From Nocardia huaxiensis (GTDB lineage Bacteria > Actinomycetota > Actinomycetes > Mycobacteriales > Mycobacteriaceae), in NCBI RefSeq assembly GCF_013744875.1, contig NZ_CP059399.1, forward strand, positions 7,006,001 to 7,070,000: 64,000 nucleotides of DNA, in the 5' to 3' direction. Both the position numbers and the translations under genes were made by a program. Below the pieces are notes generated by a model. The model was not told the DNA's origin, ran no database searches, and saw nothing but the letters and a program-made list of their open reading frames with translations. Below, piece after piece: positions 26,362-34,020 of the stretch (the stretch's first letter is position 1; every line of letters begins with the position of its first letter).

Positions 26362-27426
26362 GTGCGTAATCAGAACAACCGCCTCGCACGCACCATCGCC
26401 CGGACCGCCCTGATCCTCACCTCCGCCACCGCCGTCGCGTTCAGCCTCACCGCCTGCGGCGGCACCGGCACCGAGTCCACCGATGGACAGACCGTCACCG
26501 TCTACTCCGCCGACGGTGTCGGCGACTGGTACAAGACCCAGTTCGCCAAGTTCAAGGAGCAGACCGGCATCGCGGTCAACCTGGTCGAAGCCGGCTCCGG
26601 CGAGGTCGTCAACCGGGTGGAGAAGGAACAGTCCAACCCGCAGGCCGACGTGATCGTCACGCTGCCGCCGTTCATGCAGAAGGCCGAGAAGAGCGGACTG
26701 CTGCAGAAGAGCGGCGTCGACTTCAGCGGCGTGCCCGCCACCGACAAGGACACCGACGGCGACTGGGTGTCGCTGGCGGGCAACTACCTGTGCTTCATCG
26801 CCAACCCGTCGGTCGACGCCGCCAAACTCACCTGGGACGACCTGCTGAAGCCGGAGTACCAGGGCAAGATCCAGTACTCCACCCCCGGCCAGGCCGGTGA
26901 CGGCACCGCGGTGCTCATCCTGCTGCACCAGCTCTACGGCAAGCAGGGCGCGCTGGACTACCTGACCAAGCTGCAGGTCAACAATGTCGGGCCGTCCTCC
27001 TCGACCGGCAAGCTGCAGGCCAAGGTGGACAAGGGCGAGATCCTCATCGCCAATGGCGACATTCAGATGAACCTGGCCAATATCAAGGAGAAGGGGTCCA
27101 AGTTCAATCTCTTCTTCCCGGCCGAAACCGGCGGCAAGCAGTCCACCGTCGCGCTGCCGTACCTGATGGGGCTGGCCAAGGGCGCGCCGCATTCGGAGGC
27201 CGCCAAGAAGCTCATGGGCTTCCTGCTCTCGGCCGAGGCGCAGAAGACGCTGGTCGACGCCATGGCCGTGCCCGCGCGTGAGGACGTGCGCAACACCCCG
27301 GTCCCCGGCGGCACCAGCCCGGCCGCGCTGATCAAGAACGTCACCGTCGTGCATCCCGACTGGAACGCGGTCCTCACCGACCTCGACGCCGATGTGGCCG
27401 CCTACAACAAGGCCACCGGCAGCTAA
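26362..27426 (+). CDS. Phosphonate ABC transporter substrate-binding lipoprotein
   Basis: A 354-residue extracellular binding protein of the iron/2-aminoethylphosphonate class. It starts with a GTG at 26362, has a signal sequence and a lipobox LTAC with the lipid-modified Cys32 (SLTACGGTG), then VTVYSADGVGDWYKTQFAKF. Later blocks include NPQADVIVTLP and STPGQAGDGTAVLI, typical of PhnS-like proteins. It would capture 2-aminoethylphosphonate or a relative outside the membrane for the ATPase and two permeases that follow. Confidence 0.9.
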   Translation: MRNQNNRLARTIARTALILTSATAVAFSLTACGGTGTESTDGQTVTVYSADGVGDWYKTQFAKFKEQTGIAVNLVEAGSGEVVNRVEKEQSNPQADVIVTLPPFMQKAEKSGLLQKSGVDFSGVPATDKDTDGDWVSLAGNYLCFIANPSVDAAKLTWDDLLKPEYQGKIQYSTPGQAGDGTAVLILLHQLYGKQGALDYLTKLQVNNVGPSSSTGKLQAKVDKGEILIANGDIQMNLANIKEKGSKFNLFFPAETGGKQSTVALPYLMGLAKGAPHSEAAKKLMGFLLSAEAQKTLVDAMAVPAREDVRNTPVPGGTSPAALIKNVTVVHPDWNAVLTDLDADVAAYNKATGS

Positions 27427-27451
27427 CCCCCGAAGACCAGGAGCAGCAACC

Positions 27452-28636
27452 ATGTCCTCCGCGTTGACGACCACCACGGCGACGGAAACCACCGCCGCCG
27501 AACCGGCCATAGTGTTCGACCGGGTCGGGGTCAGCTACGGCCGCGGCCGCAAAACCACTGTCGCACTGGCCGATTTCAACCTGCGCGTCGCCGCGGGGGA
27601 AACGGTTGCCCTGCTCGGCCCCAGCGGCTCCGGCAAGTCCACCGCGCTCAAGGCCCTGGCCGGATTCGTCCGGCCCACCTCGGGCGCGGTGCGGCTGGCC
27701 GGGCGCGACGTCACCGACCTCTCCCCCGCCAAGCGCGGGATCGGAGTGGTCGTGCAGTCCTACGCGCTGTTCCCGCATATGCGGGTGCACGACAATGTGG
27801 CCTTCGGATTGAAGGCACATCGGGTGCCGCGCAACGAGATCGGCGACCGGGTCGCCGAGGCGCTCGAGATGGTGGGGATGGGTTCCTACGCCAAGCGACT
27901 GCCCCGCGAGCTGTCCGGCGGGCAGCAGCAGCGAGTGGCGATCGCGCGGGCGCTGGCCATCCGGCCGAAGGTGCTGCTGCTCGACGAGCCCCTCGCCGCG
28001 CTGGACGCCCAACTACGGCAATCCATGCTCGGCGAACTCCAGCAGCTGCGAAAAGCCTTGCCGGACACCGCGATGCTGTACGTCACCCACGACCAGGCCG
28101 AAGCGCTGGCGCTGGCCGACCGGATCGCCGTCATGCGCGATGCCCGCCTGGTCGACATCGACACCGCCCACAACCTGTGGCAGCGGCCCTCCACCGATTT
28201 CACCGCCGCCTTCCTCGGCGGCGCGAACCTGCTGCCCTGCACCGTGAATCACGTCTCCGGCACGGCAGCCCTGGTCACCGCCGGTGAGCACACCCTGCGC
28301 GCCGAAGCCCCCGCCCCCGGCGTCACCCGCCCCGACTGGACCCCCAATGCCGCCGCGCAACTGTGCGTCCGGCCGCACACCGTGCGCATCGTGCCCCTCA
28401 CCGAACGAGATGCCCTGCGCGGCACCGTGATCACCAGCGTCTGGAAGGGCGCTTCCACCCGCCTGCACCTGGACATCACCGGCCTCCCCGTGGAGATCAC
28501 CGCCGACGTCCCCGGCCACAGCGAACTCACCCCCGGCGACCACGTCGGCGTCCGCTTCCCCGACCCCGCCGGCGTCCTCATCCCCCCGGCCCCCGGAAGC
28601 GATTCCGCCGCAGCCGAACCCGAGGTGCGCGCATGA
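27452..28636 (+). CDS. Phosphonate ABC transporter ATPase (PhnT-like)
   Basis: A 394-residue ABC ATPase from the ATG at 27452. Walker A is GPSGSGKST (residues 56-64), the Q-loop is VVVQSYALFPHM, the signature is LSGGQQQR and Walker B is LLLDEPLAALD. A C-terminal TOBE region (about 275-380) places it in the spermidine/iron/phosphonate importer group. It follows the binding-protein gene by 25 bases and its stop overlaps the permease start in ATGA. Confidence 0.92.
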   Translation: MSSALTTTTATETTAAEPAIVFDRVGVSYGRGRKTTVALADFNLRVAAGETVALLGPSGSGKSTALKALAGFVRPTSGAVRLAGRDVTDLSPAKRGIGVVVQSYALFPHMRVHDNVAFGLKAHRVPRNEIGDRVAEALEMVGMGSYAKRLPRELSGGQQQRVAIARALAIRPKVLLLDEPLAALDAQLRQSMLGELQQLRKALPDTAMLYVTHDQAEALALADRIAVMRDARLVDIDTAHNLWQRPSTDFTAAFLGGANLLPCTVNHVSGTAALVTAGEHTLRAEAPAPGVTRPDWTPNAAAQLCVRPHTVRIVPLTERDALRGTVITSVWKGASTRLHLDITGLPVEITADVPGHSELTPGDHVGVRFPDPAGVLIPPAPGSDSAAAEPEVRA

Positions 28637-29529
28637 CCGCGCTGCTCGAATCCGCCGCTCCCCCTGGCGAACCCGCACCCGTCGAGCCGCGGCGGTCGTG
28701 GCAGCCGGTGTTGTGGACACTGCCGCCGGTGCTGGTGGTCGTTCTCATTGCCGTGTATCCGATTTCGCGGGTGCTGTGGGAGTCGACCGAGACGAAGTCG
28801 GGTGGGCGGGGCACGGAGACGTGGACTCAGGTTCTCGGGTCGGAGTCGTTCCGGAATGCCTTGTGGCGCACCGTGATGATCGCGGCGTCGTCCACACTGG
28901 GATGCCTGGTGCTGGGGACGTTTCTGGCGATCGTGCTGGCGTTCGTGCCGTTTCCGGGGTCGGGGGTGGTGGGGCGGCTCATCGATACCGTGCTCACGCT
29001 GCCGTCTTTTCTTGTGACACTGGCCTTTACCTTCCTGTACGGGACGGCCGGGGCGGTGAACGCGCTCATCGGGGAGATCACCGGCAGCACGGAACCGGCG
29101 CTGAACTACCTGTCGACGCCGTGGGGCGTCATTCTCGCGGAGATCACCTTCTTCACGCCGTTCGTGGTGCGGCCGCTGCTGGCGGCGTTCGCGCAGCTGC
29201 CCCGCGAACAACTGGATGTGGCCTCGAGTCTCGGGGCCTCACCCTGGCGGGTGCTCGGCCAGGTTGTGCTGCCGGAAGCCTGGCCGGCGCTCGCCGCGGG
29301 CGGCAGCCTCGTACTGCTGTTGACGCTCAACGAGTTCGGGATCGTGCTGTTCACCGGCGCGAAGGGTGTGATCACCCTGCCCGCGCTCATCTACACGCGC
29401 GGCATCGTGACCTTCGACCTGCCCGGCGCTGCGGTGCTGGCCACCGTGCAGGTGCTGCTGTCGCTGACCCTCTATATCGGTTACCGCCTGGTCTTCGCTC
29501 GCCTGACCAGCGCCCGGAAGGAGAGCTGA
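28633..29529 (+). CDS. Phosphonate ABC transporter permease (PhnU-like)
   Basis: A 298-residue BPD-type permease with six or so membrane helices, the first at about residues 25-45 (LWTLPPVLVVVLIAVYPISR). The EAA loop is DVASSLGASPWRVLGQVVLP. It is translationally coupled to the ATPase gene (4-base overlap) and ends four bases before the second permease, so both permeases should be made in equal amounts. Confidence 0.9.
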   Translation: MTALLESAAPPGEPAPVEPRRSWQPVLWTLPPVLVVVLIAVYPISRVLWESTETKSGGRGTETWTQVLGSESFRNALWRTVMIAASSTLGCLVLGTFLAIVLAFVPFPGSGVVGRLIDTVLTLPSFLVTLAFTFLYGTAGAVNALIGEITGSTEPALNYLSTPWGVILAEITFFTPFVVRPLLAAFAQLPREQLDVASSLGASPWRVLGQVVLPEAWPALAAGGSLVLLLTLNEFGIVLFTGAKGVITLPALIYTRGIVTFDLPGAAVLATVQVLLSLTLYIGYRLVFARLTSARKES

Positions 29530-29532
29530 ACC

Positions 29533-30330
29533 GTGCTGGTCTGGACTCGCCGCGGCCGCGCCGCCGTGCTCGCCGTGTTCGCGCTGGTGGTCGGCGTGGT
29601 GTTCGTGGCCCCGATCGCCACCGTGGTGGCCGCCGCGCTGGCCGGACGCTGGAACGGGCCGCTCCCTTCGGAACTCGGCTTCGCCAACTTCGGCCGCGCC
29701 CTCTCCGGTGAGCAGGCCGCCAGCCTCTCGGTGAGCCTGCAAACCGCGCTGCTGGCCGGTGGGCTGGCCCTGGTCCTCGGCACCTGGGCGGCGCTGGCCT
29801 CCCGCGAGGCCCCGGAGTGGTTGCGCCGCAGCACCGATGCCGTCTTCCACATCCCGGTCGCCGTCCCCTCGGTGGCCATCGGCCTGGGCGTCCTCATCGC
29901 CTTCAACGAGCAGCCGCTCCTGCTCGGCGGCACCAAATGGATTGTCATCCTGGCCCACACGGTCCTGGTCCTGGCCTACGCCTTCTCCGGCGTCTCCGCC
30001 GCCCTCGACCGCCTCGACCCCGGCTACCAGCAGGCCGCCGAATCCCTCGGCGCGGGCCCGGTCCGAGTCCTGTTCCGCATCACCCTCCCCCTGCTCCTGC
30101 CCGCCCTCGGCGCGGCAGCGGGCCTGGCGGTCGCCCTCTCCATGGGCGAACTGGGCGCGACGATCATGGTCTACCCCGCCACCTGGAAAACCCTGCCCGT
30201 CACCATTTTCGCCGAAACCGACCGCGGCGAAGTCTTCGACGCCGCCGCCAGCACCACCCTCCTGGTCCTGGTAACCCTGCTGGCCCTGGTCATCCTCGGC
30301 CGCCTGAAGGGCCGCGCCGCCCTGCGCTGA
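29533..30330 (+). CDS. Phosphonate ABC transporter permease (PhnV-like)
   Basis: A 265-residue permease from the GTG at 29533. It has six predicted helices and the EAA loop QQAAESLGAGPVRVLFRITLP. Last gene of the phosphonate operon. It ends directly against the convergent toxin-like gene, with zero bases between the stops, and no terminator hairpin is seen there. Confidence 0.9.
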   Translation: MLVWTRRGRAAVLAVFALVVGVVFVAPIATVVAAALAGRWNGPLPSELGFANFGRALSGEQAASLSVSLQTALLAGGLALVLGTWAALASREAPEWLRRSTDAVFHIPVAVPSVAIGLGVLIAFNEQPLLLGGTKWIVILAHTVLVLAYAFSGVSAALDRLDPGYQQAAESLGAGPVRVLFRITLPLLLPALGAAAGLAVALSMGELGATIMVYPATWKTLPVTIFAETDRGEVFDAAASTTLLVLVTLLALVILGRLKGRAALR

Positions 30331-30684
30331 TCACTCGGTCTGCTTCGGATGCCCGACACCCGCATACGTTATCCACGCGGTCCTGCGGGCATCGTCGACG
30401 AGAAGCCAGATTCGGCCTCCGCCAGTCACTTCGAACTGCCAGCGCTCGAGCATCGCGCCCTTCCACGTCGCGGTGCCGAGCGCACCCTTGAGTCGATGGT
30501 GACGATCCGGATTGACCGGCGAACGCGGATCGGCGCGGATCGCCTCGAACGCCCGGCGTAGGGCAGCGGGCACCTGCCGAGCCAGCTCCTCCCAGCCTGT
30601 CACGGCTTCGGTCGTGGCGAAACGGATCTCGTACTCAGGTTCGACTGCGGGCGGTGCGGCTCGATCCCCTCGCTTCGGGCTCAT
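30331..30684 (-). CDS. RelE/ParE-like toxin candidate
   Basis: A 117-residue protein. The C-terminal two-thirds follow a RelE/ParE-like pattern: VTGWEELARQVPAALRRAFEAI, then HHRLKGALGTA, ERWQFEVTGGGRIWLLVDD and ARRTAWITYAGVGHPK. Its start overlaps the stop of the upstream gene by four bases, the usual tight coupling of antitoxin-toxin pairs. RelE-type toxins cleave mRNA on the ribosome; activity here is inferred from fold and arrangement only. Confidence 0.7.
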   Translation of the reverse strand: MSPKRGDRAAPPAVEPEYEIRFATTEAVTGWEELARQVPAALRRAFEAIRADPRSPVNPDRHHRLKGALGTATWKGAMLERWQFEVTGGGRIWLLVDDARRTAWITYAGVGHPKQTE

Positions 30685-31094
30685 GCATCGCCCTCCGGAG
30701 GTTCCGGTATCGGCACCTCGCCGAGATCACCCTCGGGTTCCCGGGTGAGCAAGGCCAGAAGTGCTGGGTCCGCGTGGATTTCAGCGGTATGACGCCATTG
30801 CGTGAGCAGGGTGGCGAGCGGTGCCAAGTTCTCGAGCGACGCCGCGCCCTGCGCGACATCCACGAGTTCGACGACGAATCGATCGACGTCGGTCTCGGGG
30901 AGGAACGTCACCCACGGCAGCGCGTCCGGCAGCACTTCCCGGACCGCACCGGCACCGAGCCGACGCACCAGACCACCCAGCAAGCGCGACGTGAAATCGA
31001 CAACAGCTCCTTCGGCATCGAGCTGTTCGACTCGCATCAGCGCCAAGTCACCAGCATCACGCCGACGCAGACGCAACGCGCGTACCCGATCCAA
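30681..31094 (-). CDS. Antitoxin candidate paired with the RelE-like gene
   Basis: A 137-residue acidic, Leu-rich protein (MDRVRALRLRRRDAGDLALM...) ending in a proline-rich acidic tail (EPEGDLGEVPIPEPPEGDA). It precedes and overlaps the toxin-like gene. I do not recognise a DNA-binding domain in it, so it would be an unusual antitoxin. The call rests on position and coupling. Confidence 0.6.
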   Translation of the reverse strand: MDRVRALRLRRRDAGDLALMRVEQLDAEGAVVDFTSRLLGGLVRRLGAGAVREVLPDALPWVTFLPETDVDRFVVELVDVAQGAASLENLAPLATLLTQWRHTAEIHADPALLALLTREPEGDLGEVPIPEPPEGDA

Positions 31095-31188
31095 CCGGAT
31101 TCACAGCAGGAAAGGCCACTCGGGCATATACGGTGATTGGGCCGGTACCGGGATCGGTACCGGCCCAATCGGTTTCCCCGAGGAGGGA

Positions 31189-31563
31189 TCAGCTCGGGGA
31201 GTCGAGGCCCGCGCGGGCTGCGAGGAGGGCGCGGGAGTGGGTGGTGTCGGAGTGTTGGATGAGGCCGGCGGCCAGGAGGTAGGCGGCGGCCATGCGGGTG
31301 GCCGAGAGTTGGAGGGTGGACAGGGTGGTGGTGAGTTCTGTTGCCTTGGCGGCGAATCCGGTGCGCAATTGGGCCGAGGAGGGGAACGCGCCGAAGCCGG
31401 ACGGGGTGGCCGCCGCGGTGACGTGCGCGATCTGCGGGTCCAGGGCGTCCGCGAATCGCAGGAAGTTCGCGGCGCACTCGCGTGCGCACGCGACATCCAT
31501 ACGGAAGGTCCCGCCCAGCGCCTGCTGGTACAGCCTTTCGGCTGATTCCTCCCCCGCTTCCAC
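31189..31563 (-). CDS. Small helical protein, ESX/EspC-like size
   Basis: A 124-residue helical protein from the GTG at 31563, with GGATGGAG upstream. The frame continues to 31707 but the N-terminal extension looks non-coding. Helices run through MDVACARECAANFLRFADAL and AKATELTTTLSTLQLSATRM. The size and all-helix character recall type VII-associated EspC/WXG-type proteins, but there is no WXG motif and no secretion genes are near. Function unknown. Confidence 0.55.
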   Translation of the reverse strand: MEAGEESAERLYQQALGGTFRMDVACARECAANFLRFADALDPQIAHVTAAATPSGFGAFPSSAQLRTGFAAKATELTTTLSTLQLSATRMAAAYLLAAGLIQHSDTTHSRALLAARAGLDSPS

Positions 31564-31863
31564 GATCGAACTCCATCCGCTCGTTGTGAAATACGTTTGG
31601 CACCCGCAATTTCGCGTACGGGACACCCTGCGTTCGAGAGAAATGCAAATGTTCGAGAAGAAGCGAGGTGCAGGGCGGGCGTGCCGCGCCAGTCGACCAC
31701 GCGGCACGCCGGGCGGGGCGCCCCGTTGCGCCCGCCGTCTTGTGGCGGGCGACGTCTAACGGTTCGGGCGAGCTATTGGTCGGATAGCCCGGCCCGAGTT
31801 GACGTCACCGCTGACGATCAATGACTCGGTGGCAATGCATCAATTGTGTCAATGCATTTGGAA
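31564..31863. other. AT-richer intergenic stretch with short repeats
   Basis: About 300 bases without a convincing gene. It holds a GC-rich part (31690-31760) and then an AT-rich part with the octamer CAATGCAT twice (about 31834 and 31850), which also forms an imperfect inverted pair because ATGCAT is self-complementary. The lower GC sets this block apart from its neighbours. Confidence 0.45.
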
Positions 31864-32307
31864 TCATTGTTCTGGTAAACGGCGACGGCCTCCGGCCACG
31901 TCGAATACGAGATCAGTGTAGCCGTCGACGAGTTCGGCGAGATGGTACCAGTGTTTATGGGTATTATCGCTGGCCGCGCCCTCATGGTCTATCACCTGAT
32001 TGGCTTCGACCCAGCTCCGGGCCATGCGATCCACAACGGCCCCCAGGCTTTCGGTGTGCAACGCAGCCCCGTTGCGATGCTGCGGCAGTTCCTGTCCCAC
32101 CCAGTCGTTGATATCGTCGACGAGTTCACTCCGGCGGCAATCGATCTCGGAAACCAGCATGGGATCCCGTACCTGGGCGCGGCGTTCGTGCAACTCCGCG
32201 AGCGCGTGCGCCGAGCGCAGCAGGACTCGATCTTGAAATCGCCTGCCCTGGAAGGCACAGAGCAATTGGGGAGCCGTGGGGAGTCCACCCGCTATCGATG
32301 TGGTCAT
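31864..32307 (-). CDS. DUF4254-like protein
   Basis: A 147-residue protein from the ATG at 32307 (MTTSIAGGLPTAPQLLCAFQ); an ATG at 32331 gives 155 residues. It shows the actinobacterial DUF4254 pattern: HALAELHERR, then CRRSELVDDINDWVGQELP, HTESLGAVVDRMARSWVEAN and the ending LAELVDGYTDLVFDVAGGRRRLP. Function unknown. Divergent from an XRE regulator across about 180 AT-rich bases that contain a perfect palindrome. Confidence 0.7.
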   Translation of the reverse strand: MTTSIAGGLPTAPQLLCAFQGRRFQDRVLLRSAHALAELHERRAQVRDPMLVSEIDCRRSELVDDINDWVGQELPQHRNGAALHTESLGAVVDRMARSWVEANQVIDHEGAASDNTHKHWYHLAELVDGYTDLVFDVAGGRRRLPEQ

Positions 32308-32437
32308 CTCGACTCCCCCGCCACGCCCCACAACATCACTAATCGCACCAACATGATTGGTCTCCGGATTCAGCTATACCGCTCATCGGATCGGTTGTTC
32401 ACGAATAGGCTAGCTGGATCATGCTCTTACAAATGCA

Positions 32438-32457
32438 AGAACGCAATACTGCGTTCT
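32438..32457. promoter_or_regulatory. Palindromic operator candidate
   Basis: AGAACGCA-ATAC-TGCGTTCT is a perfect 8-bp inverted repeat, 28 bases before the XRE start and in the gap shared with the divergent DUF4254-like gene. It is likely a regulator site, perhaps for the XRE protein itself. Confidence 0.6.
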
Positions 32458-32485
32458 AGGTAGTGCGCAAGGCGAAAGGGTTGTC

Positions 32486-33346
32486 ATGGCTGGGAAGCGC
32501 ACCGTGCTTACCGTCCGTTTGCGCAGACTCGCGGCAATGCTGCACGAGATGCGCGAGACCGCGGGTCTCAGCAAAGAGGTGGTCAGCAGCAAGACCGGTA
32601 TCAACGTCACCACGCTGTACCGCATCGAAACCGCTCAGGCCAGGCCACAGCGCCGCACGCTGACCGCGATGCTGGACCTCTACAAGATCGGCGAACCACA
32701 GCGTTCAGATGCCTTGCAGTTGCTGGTGGACGCGCTCAAGCCCGGCATGGCGCGCTCGTTCGAGGACGCCGTCTCCGAGGTGTACGGCGCCTACATCAAC
32801 TTCGAAGCCGAGGCGCTCTCGGCGCGGTTCTTCCAATCCACCTACATCCCGGGCCTGCTACAGACCTCCGCCTACGCCGACGCCGTCTACGACACCACCA
32901 TGCCCAAGATCTCGGAACAGGTGCGGGAACAGCGAATTCGCGCCCGCATTGAGCGTTCGCGGGTACTCACCAAGGACGATCCGCTGGAACTGTGGGTGGT
33001 GCTCGACGAGGCCGTCATCCGGCGGCTGGTCGGCGGGCCGGCCGTCATGCGCGAACAGTTCGACCAGCTCGTCATGCACACCGAGAAGCGCAATGTGATC
33101 CTGCAGATCCTGCCCTTCGACGCCGGCGCACACCCCGGGATGCTGGGATCCTTCACCCTGCTGGACTTTCCCGACCCCGCCGACCCGGAGCTGGTGTACG
33201 TGGAGGGCATCGCCAGCGACGAACTCATCGAGGGCCACCCCGAGGTCCGCCGCTACGGGGTGATGTTCGATCAGTTGCGGGCCATGGCGCTGAGCCCGCG
33301 CGACTCGCTGAACATGATCCAGCAGACCATGATGACGCTCGGCTGA
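32486..33346 (+). CDS. XRE-family regulator with DUF5753 domain (no DUF397 partner)
   Basis: A 286-residue protein. The helix-turn-helix lies at about residues 15-65 (METMRETAGLS-like: HEMRETAGLSKEVVSSKTGI) and the DUF5753 domain starts near 100 with STYIPGLLQTSAYADAV. Unlike the regulator at 22148 it has no adjacent DUF397 gene. It lies about 175 bases upstream of the nonribosomal peptide genes and is transcribed in the same direction, so it is a candidate controller of that cluster. Confidence 0.9.
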   Translation: MAGKRTVLTVRLRRLAAMLHEMRETAGLSKEVVSSKTGINVTTLYRIETAQARPQRRTLTAMLDLYKIGEPQRSDALQLLVDALKPGMARSFEDAVSEVYGAYINFEAEALSARFFQSTYIPGLLQTSAYADAVYDTTMPKISEQVREQRIRARIERSRVLTKDDPLELWVVLDEAVIRRLVGGPAVMREQFDQLVMHTEKRNVILQILPFDAGAHPGMLGSFTLLDFPDPADPELVYVEGIASDELIEGHPEVRRYGVMFDQLRAMALSPRDSLNMIQQTMMTLG

Positions 33347-33377
33347 GCCCGGCCCCTGATCTTGGACAACTGATCTT

Positions 33378-33423
33378 CCACCCACCCTGGGTGGCACATC
33401 CATCACCCTCGGAGCGGTGATCG
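33378..33423 (+). other. Two short inverted repeats between regulator and NRPS genes
   Basis: CCACCC-N5-GGGTGG (33378-33394) and ATCACC-N8-GGTGAT (33404-33423) lie in the gap before the peptide cluster. They may be a weak terminator for the XRE gene or regulator sites; no T-tract follows. Confidence 0.35.
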
Positions 33424-33521
33424 GCAGCACATAGGTTGCTGTCTGATCGAACCGGATGCGACGACAGTGGGATACATCCCGAACAGCACCACACAGTCGC
33501 ACTTCCGAGAGGATGATATCG

Positions 33522-33986
33522 ATGTGCAAGCAGCTCGAATCGCCGGTCGCCACCCTCGTTCCGCTGCGGGTGAGCGCGGAGTCTCCTGCACCGCACACCG
33601 ATCCCGCCGCCGTCGCGGTCACCGCCGGCAATGTCACGCTGACCTACGCCGAACTCGATCGCTGGTCGAATCGCCTGGCGCGCATGCTGCTCCGCCTCGG
33701 CGCGCACCCGGGCGCCCGCGTCGCGATCGCGGAGACCCCGCAGCTGGAGTCGATCGTGGCCCGCCTGGCCATTGCCAAGACCGGCGCCACCCCCGTTCCG
33801 TTCGCCACCGAAACCTCCTCTGCCCGAGTGGATTTCGGTGTCACCACGAAGGCCGGCCGGGATCGGGTCACCGATTCGAGCCGCTGGCTGGTGCTGGACG
33901 AGCGCGACACCCTCGTGCAGTACCTGACCGGCTCCGACGCGCCGCTCACCGACGCGGAGCTCCATCGGACGCGGATCGCTTCCTGA
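33522..33986 (+). CDS. Stand-alone N-terminal fragment of an NRPS adenylation domain
   Basis: A 154-residue protein from the ATG at 33522 with CGAGAGG upstream. It matches the first part of an NRPS A domain: [20 protein letters not shown] (core A1 region), then [16 protein letters not shown] (core A2), then [16 protein letters not shown]. It stops just where the next conserved block LIYTSGSTG (A3, ATP binding) would begin, so it cannot activate an amino acid alone. It ends 35 bases before the synthetase. It could be a remnant of a lost module or a small accessory protein. Confidence 0.8.
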   Translation: MCKQLESPVATLVPLRVSAESPAPHTDPAAVAVTAGNVTLTYAELDRWSNRLARMLLRLGAHPGARVAIAETPQLESIVARLAIAKTGATPVPFATETSSARVDFGVTTKAGRDRVTDSSRWLVLDERDTLVQYLTGSDAPLTDAELHRTRIAS

Positions 33987-34020
33987 CCCGTCCGAAATAC
34001 ACCAGCACGCAGGATGTTTC

